A stretch of DNA of 64,000 nucleotides from Hysterium pulicare CBS 123377 (Eukaryota; Ascomycota; Dothideomycetes; Hysteriales; Hysteriaceae), in assembly GCA_000467715.1 (NCBI GenBank), contig AJFK01001027.1, positions 30,050 to 94,049 on the forward strand, written 5' to 3'. Each line of letters opens with the position of its first letter. Position 1 is the first letter of the stretch. This document shows positions 46,338 through 58,375 of this stretch, piece after piece. A program made the position numbers and the translations under genes. A model generated the notes under the pieces. That model ran no database searches and had not been told where the DNA came from. It saw only the letters and a list, made by a program, of their open reading frames with translations.

Positions 46338-48949
46338 AGCATCATTTACTTGCTCTCCTTTTTTTTCAATTATCTTCTTACTTTTTCCTGGATTCTCGTC
46401 TTGCATATCCGGTCATACAAGGGCGTTAAAGCGGTCAATGGATTCTTGAGTAGGATTGCATATAACATATCTTTGTTATCTGACGCGTACTCCAATGTCT
46501 TCGACTGTACATGAATACCAAGACACTACTATGCTTGACTTCTAGTCAATGTCAATGTTTGTGACCTGCAAACTTCTCACCGCTCCTACTGCACAGAGTG
46601 CCCTTTTCTTCTACGAGAACTAACTGTGCCGACTACACGTCAAGAAAACGTACCATATACTTGAGCTCCAACTAAAGTTTTTGATCGCTTTCAAGCCTCC
46701 TTCACCGTCATCACGCAGCTACAACCAAGGATGAGGAGCTGTCGAATGCAAATAACCTCTCATATCAACCAGCATTCCCCAGACCCAGCAACCCAAGCAT
46801 GCTCACCTTCCGCTCCAATCATTCCCCTCCGCCTTACACCACCCATGCCATCTATATGCCGCACTCATGCACCACGCATGCAATGTTCAACCTAAACACG
46901 AGCTCGGAAGCTATCCATCTACTCGCCCAAGACCCATGTTGGTGGTTATACGAGAAAAACTCTGGCTCCCCGCCGTAATTGTCCGACGCCAATGCACGCC
47001 ACAGCAAAGCCCAATTATTGCGCCACCGGAAACACTTGAAAACGGTTTTTGGATTTGAACTGCGTTTTGGGTTTTCGCGGTGGATGTATTTTTGGAGAGG
47101 GGGAAATGGGCAGGAGTTTTGCAGGAAGGGTGAATGTGGTGGTGGGGCAGCAGTGAGCCTGAGGCGCGGCCTCTGTCGAGAATTGATGAGGATGGCTTTT
47201 TCTCAGGATTGTTGAATATGTTGAGATAACATTACTATAGGAGCATTTTTGGTGTTGAATTTGGCGCCATCTTAGGGATCTTGCCGATCCAGTTCTTGTT
47301 CCTATCGTCCCCGTTTGCTGATCTTGGAGATCCTCTCTCTTAGGTGGACCACAATAGTAATTCTAGGCTTTAAACATGACCCTTTTTCTCTGCCACTCTA
47401 AATCAACCTTCAGTAATGAGAAATAAAGGGGAAGGTCTTAGGGAACGAAAATCCATTCAAAGCTTGTCGTAAAGCTGGAACACTTCTGTATACAGCGACG
47501 ACCTTACTATGAATAGGTATACAGACCATCTGAGGCAGCTATGCTTTAATCCCAGAAAACTTCATGAACATTGCTTCTTTCACTCATAATATCAAAGCTA
47601 GATGAAATCTTTATCTCGATCTCTACTCTACACAGTATTGCAAGCTTTGAGCAATCGCTTCTAGAATGATGACGTAGCATTCAGACCTAAGTTCGCGATT
47701 CCTCTTCGGCCAAAATCCTCTTCCCGTCTTGCCCACCCTCGTGCACCAAGAACGCGAAGCAACGGGCCACCTCTCGAACTCCTTACTAATGTCAATTCAT
47801 TAGTCCAAGCTTCTGCTCCCCTTCATCCCTGCCCGATGGTCATGACTCGTGACTCGCATAAGGCTATCGATAACGGCGTTCTTACACCAACCTCGCGCCT
47901 TCAAAGCTAACAACTGGAACTCCGTGATACGATGGCTTTCTAAAAACCGTCCGCCAGTAAGGCTTGCTCGTGACATCACTCCGTATACTAGGACTTGCGC
48001 TTTCGGCTTCTCGTATTTGAATTTCCAACAAATGCATCGGCTGTTCTAATTGTGATTCAGAGAACTTGCCCGGATAATCTGTAAAGTTGGGATCGGGAGG
48101 TGTTGGCTACATCTTTCGAGAATTCGTCACATTGTCGACTTCGATGCTTAATATAGCAAAGTTCTTGACATCCACGTTGAGAGGCCTCAAACGAAGGCTC
48201 TAGGCTTTTCGGAACCAATGTTAACGCTGGTCTATGCTGTTCACCTCCTACTACATAGTCAGCTTGGTCTTTGGGCGAGACATCAAAGTGCTTTTGCTAC
48301 CGTGAGCACTGCTAACAAAGAGCTCTTTTCTCAACACCTACTTAAATGTAGGTGAGAAAAATATTATTGATATACCTTTATATTAAACTGTTTAGTAGTT
48401 ATAATCTTACAGCACCTGATACTTATCACCTGGATTGTATCTCCTCTATAATTCAGCTCTGACGAGGGACGTTAAGGTAGGCAACGGCAGGAGAAATTTC
48501 CTTTGTCTCTTTTCCCTCTTTCTATTGTTGAGTTTCTATTTCCACTCTCTTTTATCAAAGGTGACTTTGCAAAGATTATCAAGACAAAGGACCTTTTTCC
48601 GGATCCCTTTGTCTAGCCAACAATCCAATCGCCATGCTCAGCTACCACAAAGCCCAACTCTGCGAGGATGCCATGGCGACAAGCACCGCGGGAATAATAG
48701 AACAATGAGCTGATAACGATCAAATGAACCTCCTTCCCGCATCCCTCATCGTCTCAGTTTTCGCTTCATACATTCATTTTGAAGTAGCCAGCATTTCGTA
48801 ATACTAATTTTTACTATTTTTATTCTAGATCTCGAGACTGGATCTTGAGATATGTCACGTAAGTAATTCGCACGCAACCATTGAAAGTTATATAAGGCTC
48901 CGCCGATCACAGAAAACGAGATAGAAATCACAACTTAAAAAGGATATTT
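46338..48949. other. Gene-poor region with AT-rich patch and hairpin
   Basis: About 2.6 kb with no supported gene. Frames at 46867-47215, 47849-48049 and 48435-48713 lack motifs. A strong hairpin lies at 48326-48360, followed by AT-rich DNA to about 48430. The last 150 bases are the leader of the next gene. Confidence 0.5.
48326..48360. repeat. Hairpin-forming inverted repeat
   Basis: The left arm TTTTCTCA...CCTAC pairs with the right arm GTAGGTGAGAAAA over 13 bp, with a 3-base bulge (ACA) and a TTAAAT loop. It is too strong to dismiss as chance alone. It may be the end of a small transposon remnant. Confidence 0.7.
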
Positions 48950-51877
48950 ATGGATAAGGCAAACAGTATGGGGACCTCGGAAGGACGAGATGACAGGGAA
49001 GAGAAAGAAAGTGATGGAGACGCAAAAGAGCCAGAGCAGTTTCAACACGAGAGCGACTTGACGTCAGGAGAAGAAAAAGCTGGACTAGAAGTATCTGGAT
49101 ACTCGAAACCCATGACTTCATCTCCCGACGCGATGAAGAAAGAGGGAGAAATTACTAGTAGCGATGGAGCCGAAGCTGATGACCGGAAAATACCTTCTCA
49201 AGAATATCAAGATGACGGATTCAAGAATGAGGAGCATGAAAAGTACGACTTGAATCTAGAACAAGAGCTCCAGCTTGCCGAAGAGGTCGAGGATGTCGAC
49301 TTTCAGGGGGGAGGCGAGGTCGAGAATGAGGAGCAGGAGCACCAAGATCAACATCAACAACACGAAATCAATACCGAAACGTCATTACAGTTATCTAAGT
49401 ATTACGATAATGAAGTCGTACCACCTCCTCCAGACGCGCGCAATCATGGTTGGCATCTTAGAAACTCCAGATACGGTGTTGACCGCTACCCTCCATCTGG
49501 AAACAATAGAACCGACCAACCGGTTCAGTTCGAGGGTGAAGTAATACCTCCTCCACCCGAACGTCCACAGCGGGCATACGCCAATAGGCAGAGCATCAGG
49601 AACTTTAGTACCAATGATCTGAGTAATTCCATAAGAAAAGACGATCGTGATGGCAATGGGACTGAAGATGATGTATTTCCCGCACCCAGAAATGACAAAA
49701 TCGACCACTCCATTCTATTCGAGAACGAAGTTATACCTCCCCCTCCAATTTCACCATCGGGAGCATATCAGCACAATCGACATTCCAGAATTTGGAGCAT
49801 CCCGGGTACTGGCCCTGTAGCACCCGTCTCGAGACCGCAAAAGGAAGAGTGGCTAGCTTCTGAATCAGAGGGAAGGGGGTCATCCTTTCTTAGGCCCTCG
49901 ACATCACAATCCAAACTAGAAGATGGTGACCATGACGATCTATATTGCGACCCAGAGCCGATTGTCACAAGCCATACTCATGCACAGGAAATCAGCTCTC
50001 GCTGGTCCGACTCTTCATCCGAAACCTCCGATTCCGAAGAACCCCATCCGTCCACATCTAAATATCCTTATCCATCTCCTGCTCAGATCTGGGAGATGCT
50101 CGAAAGGAAAGGACTTCCCGATCCCCAGCCCACTTCATTAAGTGAGCCATACAGTAGGATTGCAGCAGCAATGACGCTGCGTCACGAACGCGAGAGGGAA
50201 CGGCACGAGCGCTTCGGAGATGTAGGTGAAGAACGGAAACGACGAACCAAGAAGGGTATATATAGCGCGCCAGGTGAAGTGGCGGGAGCGAAATGGCGGA
50301 ATGTGGATGGGACGCCGAGGCAGAAGATGCTTGATGCCCAGAACGATGTAGATCGGCGAACGAATAGCTTGCTGGATTGGGAGAGTGGGCCTGATGGTCT
50401 TAGAAGATCCACTAGGAAGACTAAGAAGAATGAGGTTGTGGTTGATCAATCGCTATTTTCTGGATTTGAAGGCGATCACACAGGACCCGAGGCTGGTCCT
50501 CAGGGTCCTGGGAAGTACAGTCCTTTACCTCCTTCACCGACTCCAGAAGGCGAATCAAGCGATAACCATCCGACTGCATCGCTCGCCTATTCAGGAAACA
50601 CCACCACCTGGGAAGAATACACAAAAACCACAGGCGACGGAGACATCCCGCCCATCTCAGAACCCACTCCCACCACAATCCCATCAACCAGTCCGTCCAA
50701 TGCCTCAAAACCCCACCAATCCAAAGCCAAAGCCAAAATCCAGCTCCAACAAAGCCGCCAAGATATCTGGACACACCAACAACGTCCCGACCTCCTCTCC
50801 AACATGTTAAAAACCAAGCTGAAGCTAGGGCCTAGCCTAGCACACTCAACGCGTAGCATGCTCGCCTGTCTTGTGGAGCTACAAGCTAAGCACTCGTCGC
50901 AGTCACGGCTTCTAGGGAGAACTGCTAGAGAGCTAGAGCTAAAGGAGCGGGATTTGAAGGAGAAAGAGGGGAAATGCACACAGCTGGAGCGGAGTATTGC
51001 GCGCCTGCGTGATCGTACTAGTGAATTGACTGCTGATATATTCGGCCTGGAGCAAGAGTTAGAGAGCGCGAAGTCTGAAGCTAAAGCGAGTAAGGACTCT
51101 CAAGCGCGTATCAATCAACTAGAAAAAGACATCGAAGAGATGCAAAAGAAGAAAGAAGGTTTGGAAGAGCTACTTTCCGTAGCAGACGAATCTTCCTCGG
51201 CTATGAAACTCGAGATAACGCAGCTCGAAACCCAAAAGACCTCTCTATCCGCCCAACTCCTCGACGCCAGTAACTCAGAGCAAGACTCTAGAGCCAAGTT
51301 ATCCGAATGCGCTAAAAGCAGAGCAGAACTCCAACAACGCTATACAGCGCTGGACGCCTCCACCAAAGCCCGAATCAGACAGCTAGAAAGCGAGCTAGTT
51401 GTATACGGAGACAAGAGCAGCCGAGGCTCGGAAGCAGAAAATGCGAACGAGTCTCGAAAAGAGGTATTAGATCTAAAGAAAGAGCTCGTCCTAGCCACGA
51501 AAATGAACAAACACCTCTCCCACATCCTCTCCGTCCTAAGGTCCAGCCACGGAGAAAGCGAACAAAGTCTACTTCCGCCGCCTCCAGCCGTCCGCAGGAA
51601 GTTCGTCCCGAGGTATACGTTTAAAGAGCAGACTAGGGAACGAAGTGTGAAGTTGGAGGAGTTGAGAAGGAAGCTGGAAGAGAGGGTTCGAGGGGAGGTG
51701 GAGAGGTTGCGGATTGTGAAGGAGGCGAGAGAGGCGGAGTTGTTGAGGGAGTGTAAGTGGAGTACGCGGAGAGAGGGGTTTAAGAGGTTTTGTGGGCAGG
51801 AGATGGAGGAGAGGTGGGATGTGGATGGGTGGAAGATTTTGCGGGATGTTAGCGAGGGGACGAGGTGGAGTTCTTAA
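48950..51877 (+). CDS. Long acidic, Pro-motif and coiled-coil protein (unknown function)
   Basis: A single exon of 975 aa from ATG 48950. Residues 1-150 are very acidic and charged. Residues 150-270 carry three copies of the motif E-V-[VI]-P-P-P-P (155-161, 197-203 and 260-266), each after an aromatic-acidic stretch (YYDN, QFEG, LFEN). A Ser-rich, KR-rich middle follows. Residues about 630-870 form a long coiled coil (ELELKERDLKEKEGKCTQLE, LRDRTSELTADIFGLEQELE). After another PPPP (about 880) comes a conserved-looking basic end (FVPRYTFKEQTRER, then WSTRREGFKRFCGQEME). The layout suggests a scaffold of the cytoskeleton or cell cortex; Pro-rich motifs of this type can bind EVH1, SH3 or profilin. 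No named family is recognised. Confidence 0.85.
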   Translation: MDKANSMGTSEGRDDREEKESDGDAKEPEQFQHESDLTSGEEKAGLEVSGYSKPMTSSPDAMKKEGEITSSDGAEADDRKIPSQEYQDDGFKNEEHEKYDLNLEQELQLAEEVEDVDFQGGGEVENEEQEHQDQHQQHEINTETSLQLSKYYDNEVVPPPPDARNHGWHLRNSRYGVDRYPPSGNNRTDQPVQFEGEVIPPPPERPQRAYANRQSIRNFSTNDLSNSIRKDDRDGNGTEDDVFPAPRNDKIDHSILFENEVIPPPPISPSGAYQHNRHSRIWSIPGTGPVAPVSRPQKEEWLASESEGRGSSFLRPSTSQSKLEDGDHDDLYCDPEPIVTSHTHAQEISSRWSDSSSETSDSEEPHPSTSKYPYPSPAQIWEMLERKGLPDPQPTSLSEPYSRIAAAMTLRHERERERHERFGDVGEERKRRTKKGIYSAPGEVAGAKWRNVDGTPRQKMLDAQNDVDRRTNSLLDWESGPDGLRRSTRKTKKNEVVVDQSLFSGFEGDHTGPEAGPQGPGKYSPLPPSPTPEGESSDNHPTASLAYSGNTTTWEEYTKTTGDGDIPPISEPTPTTIPSTSPSNASKPHQSKAKAKIQLQQSRQDIWTHQQRPDLLSNMLKTKLKLGPSLAHSTRSMLACLVELQAKHSSQSRLLGRTARELELKERDLKEKEGKCTQLERSIARLRDRTSELTADIFGLEQELESAKSEAKASKDSQARINQLEKDIEEMQKKKEGLEELLSVADESSSAMKLEITQLETQKTSLSAQLLDASNSEQDSRAKLSECAKSRAELQQRYTALDASTKARIRQLESELVVYGDKSSRGSEAENANESRKEVLDLKKELVLATKMNKHLSHILSVLRSSHGESEQSLLPPPPAVRRKFVPRYTFKEQTRERSVKLEELRRKLEERVRGEVERLRIVKEAREAELLRECKWSTRREGFKRFCGQEMEERWDVDGWKILRDVSEGTRWSS

Positions 51878-52537
51878 TGTGGTTAACACTGGTGAATATA
51901 TGGGAATGAAGCAGTGGTTTTATTTAGAATAGAATAATGATACTAATTTTAGGCCTTCAAGTTTAAATGGCCTTACTACTAAATACATGTCAGTGATGGA
52001 ATTGGAGACTCAATGCCTGTTGGATCTGACTGATTAGATCGAATGACTTCATTCTCTTGAATTGAGGTCCAGGGGACCGCATACGAACGGTTCTGAACGT
52101 ATTCGTGGAGCGTTCTAGATATGGATGCACTCGAGTTGAGGATAATGAAGACTCAGCTATGCTTCAAACTCTGAACTAGGAGATCTTTCTGGGAATCTTT
52201 TAGAATACCCATTGCATGCAATGGCAATTCGGTATGATATCATCAGCCGTAGAAAGTTCGATATCGGGCCGAACTATATCATCCGCGGCTGGGCTTCTTG
52301 AGTACGACCTTGGATCTCGCATCTGACGTCTTACACGCGGCTATACTGCGTCGTAATGTTTCGAGGAGAGCCGCAGCTATGAAACGTGCGTCAGTGTCGC
52401 ACTGGCGGCTAAGCTTGACGATACCGCACCACACGTGGGCTGACAATCATCTGTCTCTACTCCGAGACAGCATTATGAAGCGAGTAGCCAAAATCAAAAT
52501 ACCAGGATCTATGAGTTCGTCCGTTTGGCAGCTACGA
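51878..52537. other. Convergent intergenic spacer
   Basis: About 660 bp tail-to-tail spacer between the coiled-coil gene and VPS37, holding the 3' UTRs. A plus frame from 52298 runs antisense into VPS37 and is its shadow. Confidence 0.55.
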
Positions 52538-53389
52538 TCATCTCCAACCGCCAACTCTTCCTTCATCCCACCTCTCTTTCCTTTCAGTCCGAAGATAGGC
52601 GATCTTTCGCCCTTCCCTCAGCCTTCTCACGAATTCGCTAACCTCCCGCTCGCTTGCTTCGGCGCCGTTTCCAGAATTGCCTTCGCCTTCAAGGAAACTC
52701 TCTTCGAGGCCTCGGCAAAGGGCTTCTTGTTCGCCCACCGCAGCACTTAATCGCTGGTATAATGCTGGTGGACTAAAGTCTCGTAGTGCAGCATCTTGTT
52801 CTGCCTGCTTAGCCCGCCATTGTCGCTCAAGAGCTCTCAGTGATAATAGGCGTGACTGCGTGCTTTGACGCTGGTGTTGAAGGTGTGATTCTAGCGCTTT
52901 GAGCGACTCTGCAAGGGCAAGGTTGGCGGCTAGTAAACTCTGCAGGGGGGCAATAGATGCAGGTAGCGAGGGATGTGTGGTCTGAGGGTCATGAATGATG
53001 GCGTGCTGGAGGTCGGGATTCTGTAACACATGATGGAGGTCCACAGTTCTGGAAATGTTTTAAGAATTATAAGCATCATGCGTTTCAAGAATGACGTACG
53101 TCTTGTCCTTCAGGATTTCCGGCAGCCATCCGTCCTCGGGTGGTTGGACAGCATTGAAACGGCCCTGGCCGTGGGGGTTCTGGTTCTGAGGGTAGGATTG
53201 TAACGAAACTTGCTGGTGATCATAATAGGGCTGTGGTGTTTGACCAGGGGGAGGCGGTGGAAGTGGCGGGCCTGTTAGAGGTGTTCCTCGACCGCTTGAA
53301 TGAGTGGATGGCTTTGGCGGAGGTGGCGGAGGGGTAGAGGCGTCGAACTGGAACGCTGTCTGAGACTGGTGCGGCGACTGGTAAGACAT
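52538..53389 (-). CDS. VPS37: ESCRT-I subunit Vps37 (Mod(r) domain)
   Basis: On the minus strand, exon 1 is 53389-53100 and exon 2 is 53048-52538, with a 51-bp intron; 266 aa. The first 75 residues are Pro/Gln-rich (PPPPPPK, GPPLPPPPPGQ). The Mod(r) helical domain begins at about residue 85 (GWLPEILKDK, then across the splice TTVDLHHVLQNPDLQ) and continues through LAANLALAESLKALESHLQHQRQ and FSPPALYQRLSAAVGEQEALCRGLEESFL. Vps37 joins Vps23 and Vps28 in ESCRT-I, which sorts ubiquitinated cargo into endosomes. The length is normal for fungi. The splice restores the D-K-T-V helix start. Confidence 0.88.
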
Positions 53390-55108
53390 TGCGACTGCAG
53401 GACGAAGATTGTCTATGTTGTCCGTCGACGGAACTTGGTGGGTGTTATCGTGTCATTGGAAGTAGTTAGAGAGGAGTGTGAGGTGAAGCATACCATGAAA
53501 CTTCGTTATGCTGCATGTCGAAGCCGGAGCATCGCTCGCAGCAACGTTAATCCGACATTCGAGCTCAGCCCTTATCAGAATGGACCCTGAATGATTATTG
53601 AATCCTGCCCAGGTGACAGCTGGTCGAGAAGCTTTGATCATCACTCTTTTTGCTCTAAAGGCTTCCAACTGGACCCCTTTCCATCTCACCAATTTCAATC
53701 ACCGCCGTGCGCTTGAAATTAAGACAATGATTGCCGTCCTGTATGGATCATCAGATCTTCCCCTAAAAGTCCGCAGCATTCTGCTCATCATGGCCTTCTC
53801 CATACACGGCATGAGGTGCGCTACGGGGCTTTTCTGGCGCAATGACCGTTCTTTTGGATCATGGCGGGCTTGCCGCCCAGATCGCGGGCACCTAAGTCTA
53901 GTACTATTCTGTCGCCGCCACGGTTGACGGACGCTCGAGTCTATTGATACCCCGTCATTATTTGCATTGGGACTAGGTATTCACTGTTGATTACACTGTA
54001 CAATTTTCTGGGTTGCGCACTCATGTAGCAATGCCGAAATGAGCACCGTGCAGTACATCACAAAAGCAGAGCTGTACTTTGAAGGCTTGGGTCCTGGGAC
54101 ATGCGTCAAATCCAGTTGACTGCGTGAAGCGTACCTGAACTTTCCACATTGCTAAATCTAGCTTTTGCTGTATATGGACTACTCACCATCTAAGGATACA
54201 TAGGACAGAGCTCAGGATGCATATACATTGGTTGTCAATCTATTCCTCTCCTCAGCACTGCTAGCACTAGTTGTGTATAAATATAAGTATTTCCAGATGT
54301 GCTTGAAGTGGGCAACTGGCTTTAATGGCTCTCACCGAGTCCGGATGGTCTATGTACTCCTAGCACAAAGGCATAGTGTTATTCCTTCAGGTGTTTAACT
54401 AAGTCTTTTCCTTGCTACCTCTAATTGCAGAGCAGGACAAAGCAACAAACTGGGAAGCTCTTGCAGAGAGAACATCCATTATGAGCTGTCGCAGAATTCA
54501 AAGAGTCAAGGCATATAATGACAAACATCTGTAAATACCACATTGCGCGCACGGCCTGTGAAGAAGTCGGCTCCTGCATTGTTTGTTTCATGGGATGCGT
54601 GGGTGTCTTAGGGCATAGTGAACACCTGGAAGAAGCCTTGGGTGCTTACCGACACAGTAGCAACTCCGTCGCAGTAAATTATACTTACGAGCCATGCATC
54701 CCTTCTCGACGACGGTTCGCACGCTTTTGGAATTGCTCCCCTGCCTGCGGTCGTCTCCCTGAGCTGCACTCTGCCCTTTCTCGCCCGCTAAAATCAACGG
54801 TGTTGCGCCGGCCGCTCATTCGCCGACTCATTCGACGGGCCCTTGCATATTTCCAGCCGGGGCCTCACCCCCCTTCTCCACCCCAAGAACGACGACCGAG
54901 CGTGGACTGGCTAGTCGCCTCTCAGAGCGATGTACAAGCGGCTACTCATCAATCGCCCAGATCTTGTTCATGCGCACGTTGGTTCGACGCCTCTCCTTTT
55001 CTGAAGCCAATTCTCTCGACGCCTTTGGGCGGTGTTGGGACCACACCAGCCTTTGTTCACACCCCATTTTTGTGCAAAGACATGACTATCACCACACCGT
55101 GAAAGATA
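53390..55108. other. Divergent intergenic region
   Basis: About 1.7 kb between VPS37 and the next coiled-coil gene. A plus frame at 54518-55102 just before the next start has no motif; its C/T-rich 3' half is probably the 5' UTR. No other feature is supported. Confidence 0.5.
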
Positions 55109-58100
55109 ATGCAGTCACAAGACGCTCGCCATCCCCGTGAGGCCTCTCCTCAATTCGGTACTCGCCAGAAGCCTGCGACTCTAGCCATCCAGTCGTTTGC
55201 AGCTTTTCGATCGCAAACTTCCTCTATCCCCGGATCCTCCCCTGTGCGGAGAAAACCCTTGCCTGCGAATGCCTCGCCAATAGCTGGACGATACTCTTCG
55301 GCTGAATACAGTAGCAGTCCCACTCTTGTTGGAGATAAAGGGTTAATACAACGTTCATACTCGATTGACAGCCCTTCACCGCAAGGGTCACGTCCACTTG
55401 AAACAATCATCTCCCCGCCCTTAACCGGCACCCAACAGGACTTCTTACCCAGAGACTTGGACCAGTGAGATCCCTATCAATTAATACTACTCTTAAATGC
55501 TAATTCTAAATCCCATAGGTACCCTCATGGGACGACTCCCTTAATACCTAACGTTCCTGACAAGTCCCTCCAACCTCAAAATCAACCCTCGAACAATCCT
55601 GCCAAGTCGAATACACCGGATCGGGCGTCGTTGAGGCATGATCGCTCTGCGAGCAGCTATCATTCCCCGCGGCTGTCGATACCTGGAGGGCTGGGAGTGT
55701 CATCAAACCAAGCAACTCACATACGATCTCCGACTATGCCAAATATGCCCTTGATCACAGCAGACCCAAGACAACAACTTACATTACAATTGGATGGTGT
55801 AACAGGAGACTTTTTGGACGACGACCTGTACTCTCCCTCCCCGGACTCCGCGAACCCCTCAAAAAACCCAAAGTCTCCTGGTGCAAAAGGGTTCTCATCC
55901 TTCTTTGGTTGGAAGTCATCGGGCCAACAGGACGGCGCCGAATCTCCCACCACGACTTTCTCGGAAAGGTCGCTGTCACCTGCACAATCACCAAGATACT
56001 CAAAAAAGCCGTCCAACATGCCTTCACGAAATACGAAATCGAAGCCCGCCGGGCTGGACATACCTGTAGCGAACCAATCATACTTCAACGTCCCTGGTAC
56101 CCCACTGCTTTCTTCATCACCGCAAATGAATGCTCATGTCGAACAACTCGAACGTGAGCTCCAAGAAGTCAGCTCAGAGCTTGCAGCGTCAATAAGAAGA
56201 GAGATGGAGTTAGAAGATGAGGTCGAATACTACAAAGCTGAAAGCTCTACCATGAACGCTGAGGGTAATCGCAGAACCAGCGACTACTATTCAGACTCTG
56301 GTGCAAGCTCTGTTAGATACCCTATAGGAGACAGTGAGAGCAAATTAGAACAGGTGGAATTATTGCGAAGGAAGGCAGAGCAGGATAGGGCACAATTGAA
56401 AGTTCATATGGCGGAAAGGTTACAGCAAGAACTTCGGCGGCGAAGAGATCTCGAAGCCCAAGTCCAAACTCTTGAGGAGCAATTACGCGACAGCAAGTCA
56501 AGAGGCAATTCTTTCGATGATAATGAACGAGTACGAGAGCTTGAAGACTCTTTGGAAGATGCCAAAAGGCGACTAGCCGAAGAACGACAAGTCAAAGAGA
56601 ACTTCGAGGACCTTCTAAGTGCGCTCCGCTTAGATTTGGAGCAGCATAGGAACGAGAGAGATAATCTTCGCGACGAGATTGTGCCACAATTAAAGGCCCG
56701 TCTGGAAGGCCTGGAAGCAGAGGCTGGTGAAACACAAACTCTCATCTACGAAAGCACACGCATGCAACAAGAGATTCAGAGTCTCAAAAACGAAAACCAG
56801 ACTCTAGTCAACGCTCGGAGAATGCAGCTAGAACTCTCGCAACAAGGGGCTCGTTTTCAGTCTATTGCAGAGGAGGCAGATACAACGTCACCAGCGACGT
56901 CGACCCCTCGAGTTGGGCTTTCACGATCAAATTCCTTGGCACGAAGCTCCGCATTCAATCCGAAGAGAGGCTCACTCTCTAGGTCCAATTCTGTCAAGGA
57001 TAAGACAAGGACGGGATCCGAGTCGCCTCGTGATTCGATTCAGAACCCTATGAAGGATATCGAAGAACAGCGGGATGCGCTGCATAAAGCCCTCAGGCAT
57101 CTTTTACAACGACAAGAAGCTCAGGCCAAAGAGTACCAGAAGCGCATCCGTGCACTCGAGATCGAAAGAGATAATGCTCTCAATCTCACTCCCCGTCGCA
57201 CAACCTTCCACAAGGAAGTCAAGAGCTTGAGAGATGAAGTTAATCAATTACGTCGACGTGCTGATGATGCCCTCGAGCAAAAATATCACTGTGAGAAGGG
57301 TCTGGGTGGTCTCCGCATGGATCTCGATCGCGCCCAGCAGGAAACCAACTCCCTTCGCGAACTTCTCCAAGAGCATGACATAACCATTCCTGAGATCCGC
57401 ATAGAAAATCCATCTGGAGCTATCACTCTTGATAAAGCATATACTGAGCTCCGAACGACCCACGCCCTTTCTCTTGCTCGAATCAGAGACATGGAAACTG
57501 AGGATACTTTAGGAGCGGCTGGCGCCGAAGCTCAAAAGACAATGGAGTTGCTTAGGCAAAGCATATCGGACGCTGAAACCGAACGCGACATAGCCCAGAA
57601 GGAAGCGGAACAATATCGCCAACAAGCTCGAGCGTTGCAGAAGTCGGAGATTGAGCATCTCGGCAAAGAGCAGAACCTGTCTACCGAACTATTCGGTGCA
57701 GCGAGCCGCATGGATGAACTTGCCAACAAGGTTCAACTACAGCTCCAGTCTAATAGAAACCTGCGTTTACGTCTTGCTGATGCAATCGCTCGTGGAGAAA
57801 AAGAGCAGGGGAGGTCCGCAGAGAAGATTGTCGAGCTTGAGAAAAGGCTTAAGGCAGCTGAAGACAAAGTAATGTCAGCTCAACAATCCTCTGAAGAGGC
57901 CATTTCAAAGCACGAAGAGGATGTTCAAGCACTTAAAGAAAGTCGAGGCAACCAGTTACGCAGAGTCAGATCAGGACCTCTCCTCAGTCCAGCAAGAGTA
58001 TCCCCGAATCCTCCTCTATCACCGGTCTTTGCTCAGAAATCTCCACGTCTCGATATGACTTCAAGTGGCCCAGGCATGTCGATGGCCGAAGCTACAAGGA

Positions 58101-58375
58101 CGGAGATCCTCGAGAAACGCGTTGAGGAGCTCGAAAAAGCGTTAACCGATGCCGATCACGAAATGGAAGAAGTTGTTGGCAGGATGAACATGGCGCAGAT
58201 CGAGGTCGCAGAGTTACAATATGAGAGGTAAGCTCGCCCACACTTGGATGCGTATAAGCCGGAAGCCTAACGTAAATGATGCTACAGGGATGAAGCTATG
58301 AGGAAGACAAGGAAGCTCCAATCCGACATGCTTGCTGAACGCGAAAAGGTCAAAGCTTTAATGGCTGAGACTTGA
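55109..58375 (+). CDS. Fungal coiled-coil protein with Ser-rich N-terminus (1050 aa)
   Basis: Three exons, 55109-55464, 55519-58227 and 58288-58375, give 1050 aa; introns are 54 and 60 bp. Residues 1-320 are Ser/Pro-rich and disordered, with an FSSFFGWKSSG patch. Coiled coils run from about 330 to 590 and 640 to 940, with a break containing two near-identical phospho-like motifs (LSRSNSLAR and LSRSNSVKD). The block HKALRHLLQRQEAQAKEY to LNQLRRRADDALEQKYHCEKGL is conserved in filamentous fungi (I believe catalogued as DUF7603; not certain). The final exon encodes RDEAMRKTRKLQSDMLAE, continuing the helix. The architecture suggests a structural or cytoskeleton-linked protein; no enzyme motif is present. 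Confidence 0.85.

Noticed and set aside
54518-55102. 195-codon frame before the 1050-aa coiled-coil gene
   Set aside because: No domain, Arg/Pro-rich composition of an out-of-frame C/T-rich leader, and it ends just before the real start codon.
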